DNA from: Deltaproteobacteria bacterium UBA6601
Lineage (GTDB): Bacteria; Myxococcota_A; UBA796; UBA9615
Direction: 5' to 3'
Length of the DNA stretch: 9,864 nucleotides
Assembly (NCBI GenBank): GCA_002433485.1
Contig: DJIF01000001.1
Span: forward strand, 1 to 9,864
The translations under genes and the position numbers were made by a program. The first letter of the stretch is position 1; the number at the start of each line of letters is the position of its first letter. Below the pieces are notes generated by a model, which was not told where the DNA came from, ran no database searches, and worked only from the letters and a program-made list of their open reading frames with translations. Below, piece by piece: positions 1 through 6,626 of this stretch.

Positions 1-120
1 CTGTGGGCGGTGCGCACCGTGCTGTTACCGCGACCAGCCCTGCCGAAGCTCAAGAACCCCGACTTCTATGACTTTGCCAACCCGGAGCTGGGCTCGATTC
101 GCACGGAGCCACAGGCGTGA
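1..120 (+). CDS. 3' end of an unidentified gene (partial)
   Basis: The first frame is open from the left edge to a TGA at 118-120 and gives the last 39 residues of a protein, ending in a polar tail (NPELGSIRTEPQA). I do not recognise the family: the stretch has a short hydrophobic beginning (LWAVRTVLLPRP), then a polar segment, with no catalytic motif. It is believed to be coding because the next gene starts inside its stop codon (GTGA overlap at 117-120) with a GGAG ribosome binding site placed inside this frame, which is typical operon architecture. It is therefore probably cotranscribed with the SDR and the catabolic genes downstream. The function has to be read from the sequence to the left. 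Confidence 0.6.
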   Translation: MWAVRTVLLPRPALPKLKNPDFYDFANPELGSIRTEPQA

Positions 121-917
121 TCGGCATGACCGTCCCGGGACAGGCCCTGACCGGCAGACGAGCTCTGGTCTGCGGTGCCAGTGCCGGAATCGGCCGGGCT
201 ACCGCGCTGGCCCTGGCTGCCGCTGGAGCCGAGGTAACCGCCGTCGCTCGATCTACCGCAGGCCTGCAATCCCTGGTGGACGAAATCAGGTCCCAGAACG
301 GCACAGCCGACTGGCTTCAGGGAGACCTGGAAGAGCGTGAGCATCTATGTGACGAGGTGTCTGCCCTGATCGCAACAACTGGTCCCATTCACATCCTGAT
401 CAACAACACCGGAGGGGTGCCGTCAGGCCCGATTCTAGAGGCTAACGAGGCCGACTTTCTGCGGCCCTTCGGGCGCCATGTTCTTGCCTCACAGCTGCTC
501 ACGCAGCTGCTCCTCCCGGGTATGAAGGAGGAGGGCTACGGCCGGATTCTAAACATCGTATCCACCTCAGTACGAGAGCCCATTCCGGGCCTTGGGGTCA
601 GCAACACGATTCGCGGTGCCATGGCAGGTTGGTCCAAATCCTTGAGTCGCGAGCTTCCCCCGGGAGTGACCATTAACAACGTATTGCCAGGATTCACCAA
701 AACCGACCGACTAAATGACCTGGGGCAGGCCATTGCAGGACGCGAAGGCTCCACGCCAGAGGCAGTCCTTAGCCGCTGGCTCACCGAAGTTCCCGAAGGT
801 CGCCTCGCACAGCCCGCAGAGATCGCTGCGACCGTCGCTTTCCTCGCTTCACCCTCGGGGGCCTTTGTCCGCGGCGCCAGCATCCCGGTCGATGGCGGCC
901 GCATGCGCAGCATCTGA
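117..917 (+). CDS. SDR-family oxidoreductase with a degenerate active site
   Basis: A 266-residue protein with the Rossmann fold of short-chain dehydrogenases/reductases. Visible landmarks are the cofactor glycine motif GASAGIG at residues 20-26, the NNTGG strand at 96-100, a Ser in the catalytic-Ser position (about S149 in IVSTS), the PGF turn after strand 6 at 191-193, and the C-terminal SIPVDGG motif at 255-261. The usual YxxxK catalytic pair is not present: the aligned positions read S162-N-T-I-R166. This resembles the FabG-like subgroup (conserved domain BKR_like_SDR_like) described as lacking a perfect catalytic tetrad. Substrate and even redox activity are therefore uncertain; it may be a reductase/dehydrogenase with altered chemistry or a non-redox member. 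GTG at 117 is preferred because GGAG at 105-108 lies 8 bases upstream; the ATG at 126 has no such site. It overlaps the preceding stop codon, and the next gene starts 10 bases after its own stop. Confidence 0.88.
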   Translation: MIGMTVPGQALTGRRALVCGASAGIGRATALALAAAGAEVTAVARSTAGLQSLVDEIRSQNGTADWLQGDLEEREHLCDEVSALIATTGPIHILINNTGGVPSGPILEANEADFLRPFGRHVLASQLLTQLLLPGMKEEGYGRILNIVSTSVREPIPGLGVSNTIRGAMAGWSKSLSRELPPGVTINNVLPGFTKTDRLNDLGQAIAGREGSTPEAVLSRWLTEVPEGRLAQPAEIAATVAFLASPSGAFVRGASIPVDGGRMRSI

Positions 918-922
918 AGGAG
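917..922 (+). promoter_or_regulatory. Ribosome binding site that fixes the monooxygenase start
   Basis: AAGGAG at 917-922 begins at the last base of the SDR stop codon and lies 5 bases before a GTG at 928. It decides that the luciferase-like protein starts at 928, although the reading frame is open much further upstream, inside the SDR gene. Confidence 0.8.
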
Positions 923-927
923 AAGCC

Positions 928-2148
928 GTGGACTTCGACGTATTCTTCTCGATCAGTCAGACCCCCGTTGAGGGCAACCTCCCCTCCGAGCGGACTATGT
1001 TCGAGAACTTCTTCGCTCAACTGGAAGCCGCCGACACCTTGGGCTTTGGTACCGGCTGGGTCGCGGAATCGCACCTCAGCACTGAAGTGCAGAAACGCAA
1101 CAGGCGCCCTGTGGTTCCGCACTGGCAGGGCGAAGTGGGGCTCAACGCGGATATCTTTCAGCTCGCCCACCGAGCCTTTTCCCGCACCAAAAACATCGAG
1201 ATCGGCTCGGCAGTCATGAACATCCTGTGCAACGGCGGACCCATCGCCGCGGCCGAGAAGATTGCCGTTTTCTGTAGCCTCCATGGGCTTAACCCCGAGG
1301 AGCAACGGCGGCTCAACATCGGCTTCTCCGGAGGACGCTTTGAGTTCATGAATAGGCCCTTCGGGATCGACGCCAGAAACGCCGTAGAAGAAGCCGCCTG
1401 GCCAGCGCTTAAGGGGCAGATCTTCCGCGAAGCTGCCGAGATCTTCTGCCGCCTGCTCAAGGGTGAGACCCTAAACTCATCGCAGATCCGTGAGACTCGG
1501 GTCACGAGAGCGAACTTCCGCTCTGATGAAGACTGGGAGCGTGTCCTGGAGGCCGACCGCAGCAGCGGCGAGAGCGTGCTCATCGCGCCACGTTTTGTGT
1601 TCGAAGACCTCAAGATCGTTCCCTGCAGCTGGCGCAGAGAACTGCTGCAGTTGATCATCGGCAGCCACGACCCGCAGATCCAGGAAGAGGTCAACCAGCA
1701 CCTACCGGTACAGGTCTTCAACCTCTCCATCACCCAGCCAGAGAAGATTGAAGACACCCACCGCCGCATGCAGCTGGCCTATCACCAAGAAGGCGGACCC
1801 TGGCAGCGAGGCTACATGCCGCGTACTACCTTTGTTTTCATCAACGACCGGCCTGGGCTGAGCGCCGCAGAGCAACGCGCGGCGGCTCACGAGGAGGCCC
1901 GCGCGGCACTGGGGGCCTACTGGACCGCCCTGGAAGGAACTCTCGACCCCAGCAAGGTAGAGAGGGCGGCGCACAACGCCCTGATCGGCAACCCCGAAGA
2001 CGTCGCTAATCAGGCGCGTCAGCGCTTCCATCCCGATGACCGCCTGATGCTTTGGTTCGACTTCTTCAACCACGACAACAACCGCGTAATAGCCAACATG
2101 GAAGCCTTCATGGGCAAAGTTGCTCCGCACCTGGCAGGTGGACCGTGA
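928..2148 (+). CDS. Luciferase-like flavin-dependent monooxygenase (LLM class)
   Basis: A 406-residue TIM-barrel protein of the bacterial luciferase-like monooxygenase family, which uses reduced flavin (FMNH2, or F420 in some groups) and O2. Supporting features are the N-terminal FDVFFSIS strand, the GTGWVAESH segment at 41-49 that parallels the family's WxxEHH region, the strand IEIGSAVMNIL at 90-100 followed by an AAAEKIA helix, the RRLNIGFSGG phosphate-loop-like segment at 127-136, and a family-typical C-terminus with GNPEDVANQARQ at 354-365 and DRLMLWFDFF at 371-380. Residues 180-300 form a long insertion without a clear motif. The substrate cannot be read from the sequence. In this operon a ring hydroxylation or oxidative cleavage that prepares the substrate of the extradiol dioxygenase is a reasonable inference. 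No flavin reductase is seen in the window, so reduced flavin would come from elsewhere. Its TGA overlaps the next GTG (GTGA, 2145-2148). Confidence 0.88.
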   Translation: MDFDVFFSISQTPVEGNLPSERTMFENFFAQLEAADTLGFGTGWVAESHLSTEVQKRNRRPVVPHWQGEVGLNADIFQLAHRAFSRTKNIEIGSAVMNILCNGGPIAAAEKIAVFCSLHGLNPEEQRRLNIGFSGGRFEFMNRPFGIDARNAVEEAAWPALKGQIFREAAEIFCRLLKGETLNSSQIRETRVTRANFRSDEDWERVLEADRSSGESVLIAPRFVFEDLKIVPCSWRRELLQLIIGSHDPQIQEEVNQHLPVQVFNLSITQPEKIEDTHRRMQLAYHQEGGPWQRGYMPRTTFVFINDRPGLSAAEQRAAAHEEARAALGAYWTALEGTLDPSKVERAAHNALIGNPEDVANQARQRFHPDDRLMLWFDFFNHDNNRVIANMEAFMGKVAPHLAGGP

Positions 2149-3284
2149 GCGAACCTCATCGCCCCTCATCGGTCGGCCCGGGCAGGCCCGGCTCTGCCAT
2201 CTACCCAAAGAGCTCGCTTGGAGAACAGATCGAAGGCATCGCCACCGGTCGCGACGTCGAGTGGGAGCCTCTGGTCGACTATCGACGCAATGGTGTGAGT
2301 GAGACCACCATTCACGGCGCAGTCGCCTGGGCCAGCGGTGGCCGCATCGTCCACTCCTTTGGCGGCAACGTGCTCTGCTATGGCCGAAGCATGATGAAGC
2401 CGGTCACCATGAAGGTGTTCGCCAACGACTTTGACTCTTTGCTGAGCTGGGAACAGAAGGCCATCGCCATGGCCAGTCACAACGGTGACACCGAGCATGT
2501 GGCGGCAGCCCAGTCAATTCTGAGCGAAGCTGAGCGGGGCCTGATGCGAACTCCCCTGGATGTGCCCCTGGTCCAATTTGGTCGACAGGTCCGCCGCAAG
2601 CGACGCTGGTACCACACCTGCTCTGGGGAGCACGCAGCCATCCTGCGCGGTTGTCGCGAGCGAGGCTGGCAAAGAATCGGCTATACCCTTCCACAACACC
2701 CCTTCTTTCAGGCCTACCTAAAGGTACTTAGCCGCTACCTGGGCGAGAGCTGGCGACCACTTCGCGTGGCTCGCGACGGCTGCGGCCTGCCAACGGTTTC
2801 CAACACGGTCAATGAGCTGGCGCTGCTGTTTGCTCAGCTTGCAGGCGAGCGCGACCGAGACTGGATCTGGGAAGGGATGACCCGCAACCCGGATCTGGTT
2901 GGCGGCTTCAACCGTCTGGACAGCACGGTGATCAAGGCCGGGGCCGGCACTGTGATCGCAAAGGAAGGTGCCGATGGCCTGCTGGGGCTCGGCATTGTCC
3001 ACCCCGACTATCCCGAAGGGCTGGGCGTCGTGATTAAGATCGCTCACGGCTGGAATGCTCAGGCCACCTGGTATGTAGCGCGGGCAGTCCTAGGTGTGCT
3101 GGACATTGAACTCAGAAACCCCTACCCACTACACCGACAGAAAGCCTTCCTGGTGCCAGGCATAGTCCCGGACCGATACAGTAGGCGACTGGAGACAATC
3201 CCTACCTGGGATGAGTGGGATCCTAACGATGACCGCTGGTATTACGACTGGGAGCAATACATTGAGCCTGGAGCGTCGGGCTAG
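2145..3284 (+). CDS. Asparaginase II family (ReAV-type) amidohydrolase-like protein
   Basis: A 379-residue protein matching the asparaginase II family (PF06089; the Rhizobium etli inducible asparaginase type), unrelated to the classical E. coli enzymes. The family landmarks are in order: SxxK at S82-MM-K85, the SHNGD segment with S111, the CSG segment at C159, DGCGLPT with C213, and VIAKEGADG with K273. These correspond to ReAV Ser48, Lys51, Ser80, Cys135, Cys189 and Lys263 as I recall the numbering. A notable change is that the lysine ligand of the ReAV zinc site (CSGK) is Glu162 here (CSGE). Residues from about 326 on form a Trp/Tyr/Asp-rich tail beyond the family core. Given its place between a monooxygenase and a ring-cleavage cassette, it may hydrolyse an amide intermediate, or remove the amino group of a ring-cleavage product, rather than act on asparagine; this is inference. 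GTG at 2145 is chosen for the GTGA overlap with the previous stop and AGGTGG at 2136-2141; the in-frame ATG at 2052 lies deep in the previous gene. Confidence 0.85.
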   Translation: MSEPHRPSSVGPGRPGSAIYPKSSLGEQIEGIATGRDVEWEPLVDYRRNGVSETTIHGAVAWASGGRIVHSFGGNVLCYGRSMMKPVTMKVFANDFDSLLSWEQKAIAMASHNGDTEHVAAAQSILSEAERGLMRTPLDVPLVQFGRQVRRKRRWYHTCSGEHAAILRGCRERGWQRIGYTLPQHPFFQAYLKVLSRYLGESWRPLRVARDGCGLPTVSNTVNELALLFAQLAGERDRDWIWEGMTRNPDLVGGFNRLDSTVIKAGAGTVIAKEGADGLLGLGIVHPDYPEGLGVVIKIAHGWNAQATWYVARAVLGVLDIELRNPYPLHRQKAFLVPGIVPDRYSRRLETIPTWDEWDPNDDRWYYDWEQYIEPGASG

Positions 3285-4726
3285 TGCTTGAGATCAGCAA
3301 TTTCATCGGCGGTCAGTTTGTCCCGCCCCAAAGTGGTGAGACACTGGCCGACAACTGTCCAGCGGACGGCTCGGTCATTGCGACCATTCCTCGCTCCTCT
3401 TCGGCAGACATTGATGCGGCAGCGAGCGCTGCCCGAACTGCACTCCAGGGTTCCTTTGCTGAATTCTCAGTGGAAGACCGAGCCCGCTTGCTGGAAGCTA
3501 TCGCTGATGCCCTTGAGCAGCGCGCTGGAGAACTGGCCGCGCTTGAGTCCCAGGATCAGGGAAAACCAGTCTCGCTGGCCGCAACGGTAGACATTCCCCG
3601 GGCTGTCGCCAACTTTCGCTTCTTTGCTGGCGCTATCCGCCACGATCACACCGACTTCCATCCTATGTCTGGCGCACTCAACTACACCCTGCGGCGACCC
3701 GTCGGGGTGATGGGACTGATCACCCCTTGGAACCTGCCCCTCTACCTGATGACCTGGAAGGTCGCTCCGGCGCTGGCTATGGGCAACACCATCGTCGCCA
3801 AGCCCAGCGAGCTCACACCGCTCACGGCTAACGCGCTCGCTCAGGTATTCCAAGACATCAACGCTCCGGCCGGGATCTTCAACCTGGTTCATGGCCTGGG
3901 AGCCGAAGCTGGCGACGCTATCGTCCATCACCCTGCCATCAACGGCATCTCCTTCACCGGCGGCACCGCGACCGGAGCACTCGTTGCTGCCGGAGCAGCG
4001 CCAAAATTCAAGAAGCTCAGCCTTGAACTAGGAGGAAAGAACCCCACCGTCATCTTCGCCGACTGCGACCTCGAAGCCGCGGTAGAGGGTGCAGCCAGGG
4101 CCGGCTTCGCCAACCAGGGCGAGATCTGCCTATGCGGATCACGGATTCTGGTCGAGCGACCAATCTATGAGCAGTTTCTCGCCGCGCTGACCCGCCGGGT
4201 TGCTGCCATGAAGGTAGGTGACCCCAGCGCAGTAGAGACCCAGGTGGGGGCCCTGGTATCAGCAGCTCATCGCGATAAGGTCGAATCCTATATTCAGCTG
4301 GGTCAGGACGAAGGTGGGACCATCGAGTGTGGTGGTAAACGGCCACAACTGAATGCTCCTTTCAATGCCGGCTACTTCCTTGAGCCAACCGTGATCTCCG
4401 GGCTCACACCGCAGTGCAGGACCGCCACCGAGGAGATCTTCGGCCCGGTGGTAACCGTTCACCCCTTCGATAGCGAAGAGCAAGCTCTGGAGCTGGCAAA
4501 CGGTGTACGCTACGGGCTCGCCGCTTCGCTGTGGACTCGAGATCTGGCCAGAGCCCACCGCTTCTCTGCTGCACTGGAGTCAGGAATGGTCTGGGTAAAC
4601 ACCTGGCTGCTGCGCGACCTAAGGGTTCCCTTTGGTGGCATGAAAGACTCCGGTGTGGGCCGTGAGGGTGGCCGCTATTCGCTGGAATTCTTCAGTGAGG
4701 CTCGCAACATCTGCATCAAGCTGTGA
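3284..4726 (+). CDS. amnC: 2-aminomuconate / 2-hydroxymuconate 6-semialdehyde dehydrogenase
   Basis: A 480-residue NAD-dependent aldehyde dehydrogenase of normal family length. Motifs are TPWN with the oxyanion Asn150, KPSE at 173-176 in the cofactor region, FTGG at 224-227, LELGGK with general base Glu248, and NQGEICLCGSR at 277-287 with nucleophile Cys282. The NQGEICLC block is characteristic of the 2-aminomuconic semialdehyde dehydrogenases, including human ALDH8A1 and Pseudomonas AMSDH. Arg444, in WLLRDLRVPFGG, matches a substrate-binding arginine of AMSDH (Arg464 in the Pseudomonas numbering I recall). Arg106, in the DIPR motif, is a candidate for the second, less surely. The expected reaction is oxidation of the semialdehyde produced by the neighbouring dioxygenase to 2-aminomuconate (or 2-hydroxymuconate if the substrate is a catechol), preventing spontaneous cyclisation to picolinate. 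It starts with GTG at 3284, sharing one base with the TAG of the previous gene; GGAG lies at 3270-3273. The gene symbol is by analogy with the amn cluster. Confidence 0.9.
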   Translation: MLEISNFIGGQFVPPQSGETLADNCPADGSVIATIPRSSSADIDAAASAARTALQGSFAEFSVEDRARLLEAIADALEQRAGELAALESQDQGKPVSLAATVDIPRAVANFRFFAGAIRHDHTDFHPMSGALNYTLRRPVGVMGLITPWNLPLYLMTWKVAPALAMGNTIVAKPSELTPLTANALAQVFQDINAPAGIFNLVHGLGAEAGDAIVHHPAINGISFTGGTATGALVAAGAAPKFKKLSLELGGKNPTVIFADCDLEAAVEGAARAGFANQGEICLCGSRILVERPIYEQFLAALTRRVAAMKVGDPSAVETQVGALVSAAHRDKVESYIQLGQDEGGTIECGGKRPQLNAPFNAGYFLEPTVISGLTPQCRTATEEIFGPVVTVHPFDSEEQALELANGVRYGLAASLWTRDLARAHRFSAALESGMVWVNTWLLRDLRVPFGGMKDSGVGREGGRYSLEFFSEARNICIKL

Positions 4727-4730
4727 GGAG
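4725..4730 (+). promoter_or_regulatory. Strong ribosome binding site before the dioxygenase genes
   Basis: GAGGAG at 4725-4730 overlaps the dehydrogenase stop codon and sits 6 bases before ATG 4737. It sets the start of the catalytic subunit at 4737 rather than at an in-frame ATG at 4653 inside the previous gene, and is among the strongest Shine-Dalgarno matches in the operon. Confidence 0.8.
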
Positions 4731-4736
4731 CGGCCG

Positions 4737-5636
4737 ATGAGCAATTCAGGACAGATCGTAGCGGGCCTGCTCGCTCCTCACCCACCGCACCTGGTCTATG
4801 GCGAGAGTCCGCCACAAAATGAACCAAAGGCAGAATGTGGCTGGGAGAACCTCAGGTGGGGTTATGAACGTATGAGGGCGGACATTGAGGCGCTTGACTA
4901 CGACGTCATCGTCATCCTTTCTCCCCACTGGCAGACCTACATCGGCACCCACCTGCTTGGGGTTCCCCAGTTCAAGTCGCTGTCGGTCGACCCCATCTTC
5001 CCCGACCTGTTTCGCTTCCACTACGACCTGAGTGTGGACACCGAACTGGCCCAGGCCATTCACGATGAAGGCGCCAGGTCGGGGCTGGTGATGAAGATGA
5101 TGACCAATCCAGACTTTCGGGTCGATTACGGAACCATCGTCTCCTGTCACCTGACCCGACCCCAGTGGGACCGACCTATCGTGGCGCTGAGTTCCTGCCG
5201 CGCCAACTCCTACTACAGCACTGAAGTCATGCAGGAGCAGGCAATGGAGCTCGGGCGCGCTACTCGAAGGGCAATCGAAGCGAGCGGCAAGCGGGCCATC
5301 CTATTGGCCAGCAACTCCCTTAGCCACCGCCACTTCACCTCCTCCTCTGACATCCCCGAAGATATGAGCCAGGAACATGTCACCAACCACAATCAGTATC
5401 TTTGGGACATGGAGATGATTCGCAAGATGAAGGCTGGCCGAACCCGGGAAATGATCGACGTGATGCCTGAATTCACAGACCACACGGTCAGCGAAACCGA
5501 CGCGGGCAGCTTCACCTGGATGCTCTCAGCGCTGGACTTCCCCAGCTATCCCGCTGAGGTCTATACCTACGGCACGGTGATCGGCACCGGCAACGCTGTA
5601 GCCAGCTGGATCCCCAGCAAGGATATGCGGCCATGA
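4737..5636 (+). CDS. amnB: 2-aminophenol 1,6-dioxygenase-type extradiol dioxygenase, catalytic (beta) subunit
   Basis: A 299-residue LigB-family (class III) extradiol dioxygenase. It carries the complete non-haem Fe(II) site: His15 in APHPPH, His64 in LSPHW, and Glu253 in VSETDAG. These sit exactly two positions after His13, His62 and Glu251 of AmnB from the aminophenol degraders, as I recall their numbering. Tyr131 (VDYG) and His197 (LSHRHF) likewise match AmnB Tyr129 and His195, proposed to handle the substrate and the proton. The enzyme would open the ring of an ortho-aminophenol between C1 and C6 to give 2-aminomuconate 6-semialdehyde; a substituted aminophenol, an aminohydroxybenzoate or a catechol are possible alternatives in this family. 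It forms a complex with the next gene product, whose ATG overlaps its stop (ATGA, 5633-5636). The length matches AmnB (about 305 residues). Confidence 0.92.
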   Translation: MSNSGQIVAGLLAPHPPHLVYGESPPQNEPKAECGWENLRWGYERMRADIEALDYDVIVILSPHWQTYIGTHLLGVPQFKSLSVDPIFPDLFRFHYDLSVDTELAQAIHDEGARSGLVMKMMTNPDFRVDYGTIVSCHLTRPQWDRPIVALSSCRANSYYSTEVMQEQAMELGRATRRAIEASGKRAILLASNSLSHRHFTSSSDIPEDMSQEHVTNHNQYLWDMEMIRKMKAGRTREMIDVMPEFTDHTVSETDAGSFTWMLSALDFPSYPAEVYTYGTVIGTGNAVASWIPSKDMRP

Positions 5637-6619
5637 GCACCACTAACAATGGCTTTGTGAAGGGTCTGCTGGTCCCTGGCCTGCCCCAGCCCCTCCTCGC
5701 TCCCGAGCAGAATGCCGGGTGGAGCGAGCTGCGCAGAGCCTTTGCCGCTGCCCGCGAAGAGATCGTCGCCTGTAAGCCTGACCTGCTGCTGATCTACAGC
5801 GTAATGTGGCCCAGCATCATCGGCCATCAGATCCAGAGTCACCCGACCCCTACCTGGGTGCATGTAGATGAGCTGTTTCACGAACTTGGCTCTATGCCCT
5901 ACCAATTCCGCATCGACACCGAATTCTCCGAAGGCTATAGGGACGCCGCGCGTGATCGGGGGCTCACTGCTTCCTGTGTGGCATACCACGGCTTCCCCAT
6001 CGACACTGGTTCCATCGTTGCCCTCAAGCTGCTCAATCCGGACAACGCGATCCCAGCGAGCATCGTATCCAGCAACATCTACGCGGATCGGGCCGAGACT
6101 GCCGTGCTCGGCAAGGCCGCTGCAGATGCCCTGGCTACCCAGGGAAAACGAGCCGTGGCCATTGTCGTCAGCACCCTATCCAATCGGCTTTTTACCGACT
6201 TCATCGAGCCCGAAGCAGACCGCATCCATTCGCAGAAAGACGATGAGTGGAACCGCAAGATGCTCGAATTCCTGGCCGAAGGACGGCTGGAAGATGTTGC
6301 CCAGCTGTCTCGCAACATCCATGAACAGGTGCGGGTCAAGAAGGTCGTCAACTTCAAGCCAATGTGGTGGCTATCGGCGGCAATGGGAGCCCACAACAAC
6401 TACCAGGGCAAAGTCTATGCCTATGAAGCCCTGTACGGGACTGGCGGCGCGGTGGTGAGCCTCAATCCCGTAGAGCAGGGCGTGGGCGACAAGGAATTCG
6501 ACGAAGACGACGTGGACTTCTGGCAGGGTGACCGCTCGGTCCTCAATACCGAGGAGTCGACAACAAGCAGTATGCGCCTGTCTCCAGGCCCCAACGAGCC
6601 TGAAGGCAAGCCCTCCTGA
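5633..6619 (+). CDS. amnA: 2-aminophenol 1,6-dioxygenase-type extradiol dioxygenase, non-catalytic (alpha) subunit with extra C-terminal tail
   Basis: A 328-residue LigB-fold protein parallel to the preceding subunit along its whole core but without the metal ligands. VPGLP at 14-18 replaces APHPP, so Gly16 stands for the first His; YSVMW puts Met58 where the second His should be; VSTLSNRLF has Asn184 and Leu186 instead of the two histidines of SHRHF; and the Glu ligand region reads VRVKKVVNF. This is the pattern of AmnA, which pairs with AmnB in an alpha2beta2 enzyme and probably plays a structural role. The core ends around residue 281. About 45 further residues, acidic then Ser/Pro-rich (FDEDDVDF at 289-296), have no counterpart in AmnA, which is about 270 residues long. 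The ATGA overlap with amnB and AAGGA at 5619-5623 suggest coupled translation giving equal amounts of both subunits. Confidence 0.9.
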   Translation: MSTTNNGFVKGLLVPGLPQPLLAPEQNAGWSELRRAFAAAREEIVACKPDLLLIYSVMWPSIIGHQIQSHPTPTWVHVDELFHELGSMPYQFRIDTEFSEGYRDAARDRGLTASCVAYHGFPIDTGSIVALKLLNPDNAIPASIVSSNIYADRAETAVLGKAAADALATQGKRAVAIVVSTLSNRLFTDFIEPEADRIHSQKDDEWNRKMLEFLAEGRLEDVAQLSRNIHEQVRVKKVVNFKPMWWLSAAMGAHNNYQGKVYAYEALYGTGGAVVSLNPVEQGVGDKEFDEDDVDFWQGDRSVLNTEESTTSSMRLSPGPNEPEGKPS

Positions 6620-6626
6620 GCACAAC

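Noticed and set aside
715..927. Upstream extension of the monooxygenase reading frame
   Set aside because: This part lies within the SDR gene, and AAGGAG followed by GTG 928 gives a start that matches the family's N-terminal strand.
1621..1660. CTGCAG/GCTGC-rich repeats within the monooxygenase gene
   Set aside because: These are ordinary Leu/Gln/Ala codon runs in GC-rich coding DNA, not a structured repeat.
1158..1769. A 203-codon minus-strand open frame inside the monooxygenase gene
   Set aside because: Antisense shadow of a well-supported luciferase-like protein; low-complexity Ser/Arg-rich translation.
2052..2144. Longer asparaginase-like protein from ATG 2052
   Set aside because: It would overlap the end of the monooxygenase gene by about 95 bases; GTG 2145 has a ribosome binding site and a typical GTGA overlap.
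4653..4736. Longer AmnB-like protein from ATG 4653
   Set aside because: The extension falls in the dehydrogenase's conserved C-terminus, and ATG 4737 with GAGGAG gives ligand spacing matching AmnB.
5868..6458. A 196-codon plus-strand open frame inside the alpha subunit gene
   Set aside because: Out-of-frame shadow with Ser/Pro/Arg-rich translation and no motif.
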